A stretch of 64,000 nt of DNA from Bombus terrestris. Taxonomy: Eukaryota > Arthropoda > Insecta > Hymenoptera > Apidae. Positions 53,356 through 64,000 of the stretch are shown piece after piece (position 1 is the first letter of the stretch; each line of letters starts with the position of its first letter). The translations under genes were made by a program, and so were the position numbers. The DNA is taken from positions 13,013,001 to 13,077,000 of the forward strand of contig NC_063271.1 in the NCBI RefSeq assembly GCF_910591885.1, given 5' to 3'. Under the pieces are notes generated by a model. The model worked only from the letters and a program-made list of their open reading frames with translations. It did no database searches and had not been told where the DNA came from.

Positions 53356-55363
53356 TATTTCATATTCAAATACTTCTTTTCGGCCACTAAATAAGAATTA
53401 AGAAATCAATGAAAATGGGCTTTGCAGATTTTCCTGTCTGATCTTCGAATGTAAAAATTCGTTTTGTAACATTTGTAGTAGTACAAATAAAGAAGATCGA
53501 ACTCAATTATTCTTGTAAGAAGACTTTAAGAAGATCGTCGATTGTAATACAACTTTCATGTCTCCGAGTCGTCTTCTATTGGACTTCTTGTTCTATACAA
53601 ATCACCTCTATATAGGAACAGATACTTAAAAGTTTTTGAATTATTTCTTTCTAAAGCTCTTACGTGATGTAAATACAAATTATGTTTCCCAATTACTTAC
53701 AGTTATCGCTAGCGTCATAAATATTGTCATGATTTTTATATTTATAGTACTGAAGAAGAGAATATAAATTTCAGAATAAAAAAAACATTTTTTCTTGGAA
53801 TTGGAAAATATTTTTATGAAAATAGACAAAATTACAGCCATACAAAAAATACACTCACAAATCGTAGGTATTGAAAAATATTTAATATAGAGGATTTCTC
53901 GTAATTACATGATAAATTGTTTTGTACGAATAACACCAGAATATTTTCTAATAAGTATTCTATTAATGCAGTAGAATATATTTTAGAATTTAGAATTCTA
54001 AACAAATCAAATTTCTTAAATTTCTGTATTACGATATATCATCATTGTAAATACCTGAACCGCTGGAATAAATCTCGTATCAGGTTTTTTCAAATATAGC
54101 TGGTATCAAATTTTGGATTAAACAGATATATTACTCTACCCGCAAAGGATACGTAAACGTATTGCAAAGAAATTTATTTTTTCCCAAAGTGTAGAGAATA
54201 AAACGATATTGAGAAAGTGCAGAAAAGCTGTGGGCAGTGAGAAATTCTCGATCTCTTCGACATTCTTTATTTTCCTCTGGCAGCTAATCTTCACTAGCGA
54301 ATACATGTCAGAACATCAAAAGTAAGAGAACAATTGTCGCAACTCTACAACTCTGATTTTAGTGATCGTAAATCGTATAAATACTTGCGATCGTTTATCA
54401 AAAGTATCCACAGAAGCTAAGCAAGAATTTTATATTCGATTCGACTTGACAGAAACTCGAGTTTCGTAATTTTCAGACGATAACGCATTTACATAGTAGA
54501 TCTACATACGTGTGGGCGTCTAAATTACGGGCGATATTTTGTTTTCGAGAGTAACACGATTTTTCAATTCGTTCGTAAAAGCTAAATCGATCGAAGTGAA
54601 TCAAAGTAACTGTACCGAATCGAGCGGAGGAATCAGCGAGTCGGTGCAATTCTCACTTGAACGTTCATTAATTAATTGAAACTCGATAGTCAAGAGATTA
54701 TTGCTTAATTTGCATACGCGCATTTACATGGCGTAGAGTCAATTGGTTAATTAAACGTGAAACGTAATACGTCTGGCTCGTATACTCTCGGATAATCGTG
54801 TGTACTGCAATTTAGTTGCCTGGTAGATGCGCGGATAAACAGTCGATTCCTTTAGGAGTTGTTGATTCATTTGCTCGTGCACTTCGACAGACATGCTCCG
54901 TGCAGCAATAACTTAATTATAAACCTATTTCGAAATGGATATCTAATGCCTTTACGATATCCGATTCCAATAATTAATGCGGATACATAGCTGGTAGAAA
55001 ATTACAAAGTCAATTAACACATTTAGTTAGTTAGGGGTAGCAGATATTTACGATAGTGCTTGTGTTAACATGAAATCATTATTTAATATTTTATAACTAC
55101 AGTGTACGGTATATATATACGTAACATACTGTTTCAGACACAAATATCTTAATACTTTTGTACAAGGAATAAAAAAAGAAAAGAACATATCGACTGGTAT
55201 ATAAGAAAATATAAAGTTTCATTTGAAAAAATTACGTAAGCACCTAAATCTCAAAAAATATGATTATGAAAGGAAAATGTTTCGTTCCATAATATGTGTC
55301 CCTTCAAATCAGATACTCCGATTCTTAAGCATTGCTTCGTACCATTAAAAGTAACAGAGTGAT

Positions 55364-55390
55364 ACCCTGTATATACAGCATATACAGGGT
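55364..55390. other. Perfect 11-bp inverted repeat at a repeat end
   Basis: accctgtatat and atatacagggt pair exactly around acagc. The following sequence (tacagggttattcataaatg...) looks like the end of an insect repeat that starts with tacaggg, but I cannot name the family. Confidence 0.7.
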
Positions 55391-58299
55391 TATTCATAAA
55401 TGCACGTGTTCAGGGGATAAATCTATGCACGAAAATAGGTAAAAAGAATACTACGAACATATATATTTTACATACCTGAATTTTCGAGTTATGTTTAAAG
55501 AAAATGTTCGAAGTATTCGCCTCGTGCCTTTGACTGTGCTATTGATAAATAACATTTTAAGTAATGTGTATCTATATCAAAGATAAATTTATATTAATTG
55601 CGAACTAGTTATTATGATGTTTACATATTCTTCGTTCGAAAGGATTTGGGTTGGAAATGGAAATGGAAAAGTAAGACTATATATTGTAATTCTTTGTTTA
55701 GCATATGTTATATTTTTCCAGGGCAAAAGTTCGTTATAAATAATGAAACACAGAACTAGCTTTTCTCCATTTCTTTTACATTCTTAAGAAACTACATCTC
55801 TACGAAAATCTAAATTTAGTCTTTCAACAGCTACCGTGTATACAGCTTCCGCTCCAATTAATTATTCTTTTTCTCACTTTCACAAAATACGAGTCAACGT
55901 TTGGTTTTTAGTTCTTTGTTCTTTCGTTGGTTTTTCACCTTCCTTACAATTATATTTTAACTACGTTCTTTCTTAAATAGTATTTTAAATCATATTTAAT
56001 TAAAAACTAAAATGTATTGTATACTGTACAACACTGAAAATCTGTATATATTAATAATAAATTTATTAGTGTTTTTTATAATTATACAAAATAAATATAC
56101 TCATCGTATAGTATACTCAACTATATCACATTCTTTCTAGTTATCAGGCTATCGGTTCTCTATTCATCATTAATAATTAGACTTATACGTGACGGGGAAA
56201 TTATTGAAAGCATTCAGTATATATGTATAATATACAATATGTATAATGCATCCAGAAGCATTTATCAATCAACATATACACAACAATCATTATATATATT
56301 ATAATATATGGTATATAATAATCAATAGACGGTATGAAACAGGAAAGGAAGGTAATTTTGTGAAACTAGTAATTTCAAAGAAAATGTGTAATTTGTCAGT
56401 TCAAAAACAAAAAGCATGTAAAGATTACAATAAACGTAAATAATAAAAATGAGGAATAATATTTTTAAATTATATTATAAATAACTATAATGGAAAAATA
56501 AAAATTCAAATTTTACTCCTTTCTGGCTTCGATAAATTTATCCATGAGGAAGTTAACCGAACGTTATTGTTTTCATCGGATATTTTCTTCACGCGATATC
56601 GAGGGAAAGAAAAAGGTGATCGGTTCGAAAGGCTGGCAAGAAAATGCATGCAAAATAGATATCCCGTTCAAGCGAATTTTCCTTCTACGTGGATACCGTA
56701 AATCATCCGAGCAAACAATTTATCGACGCCATATATAATCTACACTTCTGGCAAATTGTCCAGACCCTGTGCCCGCTTCTTGGTTTTAGCGTCTCGATGA
56801 CGTACGTCATAACCAGGCTTCTCTTGGAAAATGTCGATGCCGACGTTCAAGTCACTGTAAAGAGGAAGCCTCGATTTCGTTCTCCGTTGTTCTCGTTTTT
56901 CCACTTCTTTTCTCGTTGAATTCGATCGTTTAACTTCGGTCGATGTCCTAACAGAGCTCGTGCTCTTCCGTAAGAAAGCTAATTTCGTTAGGATTGTCTT
57001 TACCAGTCGTAAGGTTCTATATCAGAATTAAAAGGTAGACTCATTCTTCAGATCTAGTTTCCAACTTCCTTAATTAAAATTTTTACCATTTGGAGTACAT
57101 AGTTGAAATTGGAAGATATGTTTAGAGTTCAAATTGGTTATATTCTGTAGCATTTATAAAAAGGAACCGAAAAAGTAGATTGTACTTTCGATTTCTCTGA
57201 TTTTCCAACTCGCACCATTTTCCATTAGGGATCTTTAATAAAACTTGAAATAAAGTTCAGTTCCTATTATAAAGGATGGAATAAAACGGTGTCGTAACGA
57301 AAGATGATTTCTTCTTTTTGCCTCGCTAGTGATGACCATATTTCCGTTGACACTTTTAATTAGATTAAGCATACATCCGTATATTAGTTATTTGAGTTTC
57401 CAATCGGAATTTATATTAAAATGCATCTGTTTAATTTTCTGGTATGGAGAATTTTAATCTAAACTCAGTTTAAACTATACATTATTTAATAGATGATTTA
57501 CACTCTATGTGTAAACGTTTAATGACAATTAACTATTAAAAATAATCTTTCTTTGTCGTGGAGACATTAAACGGAAGAAAACTAACTGTCTTGTGCGAAG
57601 TACAATTAAGTACAAAAATTTTTCGTTGGTTCTTAGTTTAGTTAATTAGTTTAGTTCTTTTGTTCTTAGATATTTTTGCACAATATGTTATATGTATAAA
57701 ACTATAGGTACTATATTAGTAAAAAAAGAAAAAATGTTTAGTGAAGAGTTATGTTAGGATACTTTTGTGATCAGTTTTATGTTCAATACAAAATATTTCA
57801 TCCTTCTTCAATATCTTTTTCACATCATTAAACGATTATTATTAAAAGATCATTATGATCATTCAGTATTCATATAGTAGTTCATTCACTGTAAGATTGT
57901 AAGACAGTGGAAGCATTATGAAATGTTTGTATGTGTATGTGTTTAATAGAAATTGAATAATTTCCATAATAGTTTTGTTATCTCGTAATGTACGAACGCG
58001 TGAATTTGAAAACTAGGTATATGGGAGAAACATGATAAGTGTATTTTTGTTAATTTTTTTATTTTTATGTCACTTAACTGTAAAAATGAACGAAGGAAAC
58101 GAATAACATTAACTTACCTTTTATGTTAGTTTAAAAATTACCTTTAATAATTACTTTAATTTAAAAATTATCTTAATTAAAAACACCTCCTAAAATTAAG
58201 TGGAAAGATAATTTTGATGTAGAATTGCTTGACAATGTACAAATAAAACAGAGTTTAGAAATTATTTTCCTACAAAGGACAAAGAATTGTGACTTACTA

Positions 58300-59187
58300 C
58301 CAGGTATGTAAATATGAAACCGGAATTTCTGTATAGAAAATACACGTTTATTGTATGAAAATGATTAAAAATATTTTATTTGAAATAAATCGCTAGCTAT
58401 ACATTTTTCCCACCTGTCTGGCAATTGGTGGATGCCACGCCAAAAAAACTGTCGCTCTTTTGAGGCAAACCAGTCATCGAGACATTTTCGTACATTTTCG
58501 TAAGAAGTGAAGCGCTGATCAGAAAGCGCGTGTCCCATTGATGCAAATAAATAGTAATCGGACGGAGCCAAGTCTGGTGAGTAAGCCGCGTGCGAAAGTA
58601 TTTCCCAACTGAACGCTTCAATCGTTTCCTTGACCGGTTTTGCTGTATGTGATGGTGCATTATCATGAAGCAAAATTACTTTGTGTTACCTTTTTTGATA
58701 TTCTGGTCGTTTTTCACGCAAAGCTTGATTCAAATCGATCATTTGTTGCCGGTAGCGCTCAGTATTAACGGTTTCGCCAGGTTTTAACAGCTCATAATAG
58801 ATCACATTCCACGTTCCACGTTCTTCGTTCCTCACGTCAAAATTGCCACTACTGAATTTTTTAAACCACTCAAAACTCTGTGATTTACAAAGAGCATGCT
58901 CACCGTAAGCTTCGACAAGCATTCGATGCGATTCTGCAGCAGTTTTCTTCAAATGATAACAAAAAATCAATGCTGTCCGCAAATCGTAGTTTCCAGGCAC
59001 AAAATTCGACATGTTCAACGCTATTACAAACTATGCTGTTATATGAAACTTGTATTGTTCTGAGTCGAAAATGTTTGTCAGATGTCAACAAAGACTTTTG
59101 GCATCAATGACGCAGTTTAGTGATAACTACATTATTAGCTAGGGCCATCTATAGGCAATATAGATGGTTTTATACTTACAGACCTGA
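58300..59187 (-). mobile_element. Internally deleted mariner transposon
   Basis: The left end, ccaggtatgtaaatatgaaa, pairs with the right end, which read inward is caggtctgtaagtataaaac. TA lies just outside both ends (58298-58299 and 59188-59189). The element is 888 bp against roughly 1.3 kb for a complete mariner, consistent with the internal deletion seen in its transposase. Transcription of the transposase would run on the minus strand, opposite to the host glypican gene. Confidence 0.88.
58365..59018 (-). pseudogene. Mariner transposase, broken by deletion and a nonsense codon
   Basis: The start at 59018 gives MNMSNFVPGNYDLRTALIFC, an N-terminal DNA-binding region with YGEHALCKSQSFEWFKKFSSG. 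After VRNEERG the frame passes directly to WNVIYYELLKPGETVNTERY, losing about 135 residues, including the region with the first catalytic Asp. Next comes EKRPEYQKR followed by an in-frame TAA (58686-58688) where a Gln codon (CAA) is expected. The same frame continues HKVILLHDNAPSHTAKP and AAYSPDLAPSDYYLF, carrying the second and third catalytic Asp (D,D34D type). The N- and C-terminal parts are otherwise well preserved. It cannot make an active transposase. The mariner assignment is firm. Confidence 0.95.
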
Positions 59188-59439
59188 TATATCTTCTTCA
59201 CCTATAGTCTACATTTGGAAACTCTTTGAACTGGCAAAAATAGCTACAAACCGTCGTCAAATTTTGAAGCTAAATCTAATCGAATCCAATCAAATTTACC
59301 TAACACTCAATCGTAACATCGGAAACATCGGAAACCGATATTTCTCACACTAATCTGGGTCGAACAGACACAGATTTAAATAAAAACCGCCTATGTGTAG
59401 AACGTTCTTGCTTTATATACGCATACTCGTGCATCGAAA

Positions 59440-60300
59440 TTAGTTTCGGTAATTTGTTTGAACGTAATTTTTCTGGAAAGTCGGAGCCCTCGAAAATCCA
59501 AGCGGGACTTATTACCCGAGTCGCCGATACGGGGATATAGGGAGAATTTGCTGTAGCTCTGGTGAAACGGTATCAGGGGACCAGATCCCCGAGCAAGTAA
59601 TAAATATTTTTTCGTTGTGGGTGTGCGTGTGTCGGTCGGTTCGCTCGCCGGAGCAGATATATAGCGAACTTAGCCGCGACTTTGCTGGCTTCGCTCCAGC
59701 CTCCTACGCGGTCGATATAATCATCCGGCATCTACGACCCACGAAGAACGATGCGTGGAGACCGCCGAAAAAAAAGAAAAGAAGGAAGACGAGACGGAAG
59801 AGGCGAACGAGCCAATGGAAGAAGAAATACTGGCACGGTGCCGGTCGAGGAATCAATGACCCATTCCTCCATCGGTATTTTCGGTGCCTACTTCGAATAA
59901 TTGCGTGCTACGGTCGCGAATACGCGACAAATTCGCAACTCTACACTCTTTCCAACCGGCTCGTCAACCGGATACCTCGACATCCTCGTTGATCGCCACG
60001 AATCTCACCGAGATCGTGCTTGCCTTCCTCCCCCTCCCCCTCGTCTTTCGCGGGAATTTCTCACTGGAATTTCTGTCGAACGTCCTGCCCGACTTAGAAC
60101 CCGGTTATATCGGAGTTTTGGGATTTCTGGGAATTGCTTTAACGTCGCACGAGATCGTTGGATGATGGAGGCCTCGGCTTTAGTCAGCTACTTGGGAGTT
60201 TTTGAGTTGCTAGAAACGTGTCGAGTAGGGGCGTATAGATGCTGGAATTTCAGGAACAGAGTAGGTTATGATTTAATAAAATGTAAATAGAGCGAGATGA
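59440..60300. other. GC-richer intronic island next to the mariner
   Basis: Raised GC with many CpG. Overlapping + frames of 125 codons (59615-59992), 93 and 129 codons (59901-60290) occur in different phases. The first contains a Lys/Arg-rich run from a purine tract at 59760-59820. A Cys-Trp-Asn in the third frame is not followed by Gly and is not the glypican motif. No gene is called. Confidence 0.35.
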
Positions 60301-61559
60301 GAATGTCAGGAAGAAGGAGGGTGGCTGCGCTCCCTGATGGAGTAGTTCTTATCATAAAAAAGAGCTTACAGCTGAAACAGGGTATGAAACGGTGTATTTC
60401 GTGCAATCGTAAAATTTCATGGGGACTAAGGGAGGCAAACATGAATTGCAACTTCTGTTTTACGAGGGAACTTTGTTACTTTGATATGGTTATTATTCTT
60501 TGTTATCTACGGAACGTATAAATAAATAATAATAACGTATAATTTATTTTTTCCCAAGCGTATTTTTTATGTAAAAGTTATTTAAAAGCTACAGAGTATA
60601 GAATATTTTTCACAACATCAGTTTATAACGAATGATTTTCTTCTCTTCTATATTGATCTCATAACACGTCTAGTTGTTGCTTATTTGACATTAAAAAGGA
60701 TAGACATTTTGAAAGAATAAAACAGAACGTAAAGAAATCACAATGAAAGAAGTAGTACTGATAATTGTAAAAAGATAGTAATCTAAAAATCAGCTATATT
60801 TCGTATGAATATCAATTGTTATTACAACTTCGATAATTTATCATTAATTTTTGTAATTAATTAGTTCATTTTGTATTTATCCTCTTTGTAATTATTTTTA
60901 CTATCTTTGTTGGTACCGCAAAGTAATAAATACATCAGGATCCAAAATTTGTAATAGTCCATTAAATATCTACAATGATTTGCGTAAGTACTCAAATATC
61001 TAAAAATATTTTCGCTTTCATTCGAGAATGTAATTAAATCCTGAAACTTGTAACATTGTCTTTTGTAAATCTATCGTACTAACGTGCGATCGTTGTCTTG
61101 AAGATACGTCTGGCGTGAAAATTATTCTGTCATATGAGTTTGATAGAATCTTGGATAAGAAAGTGTTTCACATACATTGGCAAGCAACCTTGCAAATTTT
61201 AAAGTTAATGTATCCGGACTTCTTTTTATTCCATGAATAATAACGCTTATATTCTTTATTTCATTTTTACGGTAGTTTATTTGTAAGAGATTTTTTATAA
61301 TATAACAAGTTGCAGATTATAAGCTTCACAGAGGAGATTTTCCTATTTCATAATGTACGCCCTTATACGTTTATATCAGCCATTGAAAGCAAATATCTAC
61401 ATACATATACATTTTCGAATATTTTTGTAGCCTTCTCTACATTGTTTTTACAAACTACCATTGATACAAATACCACTACTATAGAGGTACATTTAACACT
61501 TTTAACTTTCAATTTAAAACACGAAAAAGGGATTCCACTATATTTATAGCTGTTAAAGC

Positions 61560-62450
61560 GCAATAATTCCACACGTTGGTCACCCAGGCAGACGCGTAAA
61601 AGTAATTTGTTCCTTCGACAGAGCTACGTGCAACTTATATGTTGGTCCTTTAAGAACCGTCAAAGTAGAAATGTAGCGCTGTAAACATTATTACGTACAA
61701 ATATCGTACAAAGTTAAACTGTTTTCGCGTGAACGTCTTTGCACATACGTAGAAGTTGTGCAAACTAGAAAATTCGAGTAAACAGGCCAACACAGTTTAT
61801 GAGCGTTTGCATGTCCCCGATTTACGTCGGAATTCAAAGTATATTGCAGATCGATTATGTTAGAAAGCCGAAACACTGAAGTCGAAGGAACTTCCCGATA
61901 GGAAGGTGAGACCAGAAGGAGCAACGACACAGATATCAAAGCATCGACTCGATTTCAGCAAATATCCTTTATATTGTACGATATATCTAATATATAGAGC
62001 GTCTCGATGCAGAATTGAATACCTTCAATCCTTTCAGTCGTTGGCTTGAACCTATTTAAGGTCTATTTGGAGTGAAGAGAACGGTGTTCTATTTGCATCG
62101 CACGGGTAATACGTACCGAGCATCGTATCCTGGAATTAATTCATCTAGATATGCTCGGTCTGTACGGATTACGATATATCCTGCACGCGTTACGGTATTT
62201 CCTTAATTTACCAAATTTGAGATCCCGGGATTAAGGGAGCGCAATTACGAAATCTTTGTGACTGCTGCATTTAGTTATCGCGCGTTTTCCACGTATAATT
62301 ACAAAGATCTCTTTGAAAGAGTTCTTTTATTCAAACGGGAAATAGGAAGGAAATTATGGAACGTGTCAAAGAGAAATCCTTTTTCGGTGCTTTTATACAG
62401 AGAATATGGGAGATACAATATGGGAGATATGCGCATATGTTAGAAAGATG
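61560..62450. other. Mildly GC-richer intronic segment
   Basis: Composition is more balanced than in the flanks. The longest frames (61691-61939 minus, 82 codons; 62258-62443 plus, 61 codons) are featureless. Confidence 0.3.
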
Positions 62451-63839
62451 ACGAAGGTATCTCTAACTGTAGATAGGGAGAATATAGGTTTACAAATAAA
62501 AGTAACAGAATGTATGAAATCGCTATTTTTATTACAGAAACTAGATCGATTACAATGAGCGCTTTTAAAATTCATTTATACGGCGAAGATAGCCATTCCG
62601 TTTATAATTTATTACTACTAAAATACGAAAAAGGTATTTTATCGTTATTAGGAGAAGTATCGAGAATTTGAGAGGGATTGGAGATACCAAATTTGCGGAC
62701 CTTTCTGTTTCTTTTAGATAGAAAAATATGATAAAGATTGGGTCTATAAATATTCTCGTACGGTTCTCCCCAATAATTTCGCTTCAATATTTTGGTTCAT
62801 TCCATTGTAATTTCATAATCATTGTTCATTTGTCCTGCTGATATCATTGATCGGATTTCACGAAAATTAGAAATAAAACGAATAAGGTAATTCTAACAAC
62901 ATTTTTAGACAAATAATAAATTAAAATGAAAAATACTACGGGAAGAGATAGAAATTATTAATCCTTCGATCTAATTTTATTGATGCTCCGCTCACAAACT
63001 AAATGCTGCAATCTATCATTTTCGAAATTGGTTTGCTCTTATTACATTCTACAGCACAAGAATTCGTTTAATGAAACAATCTCACGGATATCTGAGAGAA
63101 ACAATACCACCAAATACACATATACATGTGTATCGCATAGTCTAGATTCGAAGCACATACCGTGATCACTAATTTCCATGTACATATCAATCGATATGTG
63201 GTTGGGCCGGTCGATCATCGTGGAAACACCGGCAAATATGTTTTCGCCTATGATTTCACGAAACGATACGGTGGTAACTTTATTTAAAAAATTATTATCG
63301 ACTTCATAATGCGATTCTTGGACATCGGTTTGCCTACGCTATTTATCGTGGTACAATTCTTTATAATGATACAATTGCTCGTTAAACCTGGCCGGAGATG
63401 CGGCAAAGCAATGTAATATGATCAAAAGCCGTGTAACGATGATGTATGATAACGTTTAATAACAACAAAGTGGCGAATGGATAATACATTCGTATCTGCA
63501 TATTATAAGGCTTGCTTGCATTTCATTATTGCGCTACCATGACGTACCAGATTACAATTTTATGATTTTGAACTTCGAAGTGCTTTAGATTGCATCTATT
63601 AGATTGGTGCTCATAACATGTAGGTTATTCGCTTCCTTTTTTTTATTTGTAGTAAAACATTATCATCATACGCGAAGATCGCATAATAAATTAAAAATTA
63701 CATAGTAAGTAGGGATTTTTGCTGTTCTTTTAATTCTAATATCACTTAATGACTAAAAAAAATATTAGCATAAAATAGATAGAAATAGAAAGGATCTGTA
63801 ACATTCAAAGATATAGTTGGCGAAGATATAATTGTTGAA

Positions 63840-64000
63840 GGAAATAATGCCCTCGATATTTTAATATGTATTATGATAAGCAATATTATTTTGAAAGTTA
63901 TAAAGAATGGAAGAATTTCAATAGTTTTGGAAATAAGAAATTGATTGACAACATATTGAATTTTAAAACTATTTCCTTGTACACAAAGGATAATGTGACT
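63840..64000 (-). repeat. Dispersed repeat family 2, copy 5, cut by the window end
   Basis: Read on the minus strand it gives gttttaaaattcaatatgtt then gtcaatcaatttcttat, matching the copies at 7931-8015 and 53017-53084. Further in, the + strand words attatgataagcaatatt match the copies at 22080 and 23470. Confidence 0.5.

Larger units (their letters stand above)
14127..64000 (+). other. Very long glypican intron (49.9 kb, open at window end)
   Basis: The stretch starts at a GTGAGT donor and runs to the end of the window without a recognisable glypican exon on the + strand. I looked for a phase-0 acceptor followed by a Cys-Gly motif and for the later Cys-Trp-Asn-Gly type motif, and found neither. 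It is mostly AT rich and holds transposon relics, repeats and GC-richer islands listed separately. Stretches between those entries show nothing I can name. It could instead contain a gene end and intergenic DNA if the remaining exons are too diverged to see. Confidence 0.65.

Noticed and set aside
58880..59110. 76-codon + strand frame and other frames opposite the mariner
   Set aside because: They are antisense to the mariner transposase remnant.
59901..60290. Cys-Trp-Asn in a + strand frame, considered as the glypican Cys-Trp-Asn-Gly motif
   Set aside because: It is followed by Phe, not Gly, and the rest of the frame has no glypican similarity; the phase and upstream context also fail.
1..64000. 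tRNA genes
   Set aside because: I looked for B-box-like ggttcgannc words on both strands; the few candidates (for example near 25983 and 56625) have no matching stems.

Overview
This window looks like nuclear DNA from an insect, most likely a hymenopteran and plausibly a bee. The evidence is two GC-rich, spliced exons of a glypican gene set in very AT-rich, CpG-tolerant intronic sequence, plus decayed mariner-type DNA transposons of the kind common in Hymenoptera. The species cannot be fixed by eye. No bacterial operon, CRISPR array, tRNA or rRNA gene was recognised.

Only one protein-coding gene can be supported. Two consecutive internal exons on the + strand (8452-9022 and 13925-14126) join in frame across a 4.9 kb intron. 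Together they encode 257 residues of a glypican core protein, a GPI-anchored heparan sulfate proteoglycan of the cell surface. The Cys-rich glypican signature spans the exon junction. The sequence around and after that signature resembles insect dally (division abnormally delayed) more than dally-like. The 5' exons (signal peptide, first cysteines) and 3' exons (rest of the core, glycosaminoglycan attachment sites, GPI signal) were not found. They probably lie outside the window, so the downstream intron would be at least 49.8 kb.

Layout: 1-8451 is upstream intron or 5' flank with two GC-richer, purine/pyrimidine-biased blocks and repeat relics. 8452-14126 holds the two exons and their intron. 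14127-64000 is one long AT-rich intron. It carries (a) an internally deleted mariner with a broken transposase (58300-59187); (b) a badly decayed transposase of a second DDE family on the minus strand (about 27508-28064); (c) a 214-bp mariner MITE with perfect 17-bp termini (31443-31656), a 66-bp miniature element (15307-15372), a solo mariner end (53300-53355), and pogo-like and Tc1-like relics; (d) at least two dispersed repeat families; (e) a near-perfect 124-bp tandem duplication (41730-41977) and several older duplications; (f) simple repeats; (g) a series of GC-richer islands with no convincing coding content, which are candidates for regulatory DNA or unannotated transcripts.

I saw no multi-gene system. 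The second-look items are the uncharacterised intronic islands and hairpins and the set of related non-autonomous transposons.
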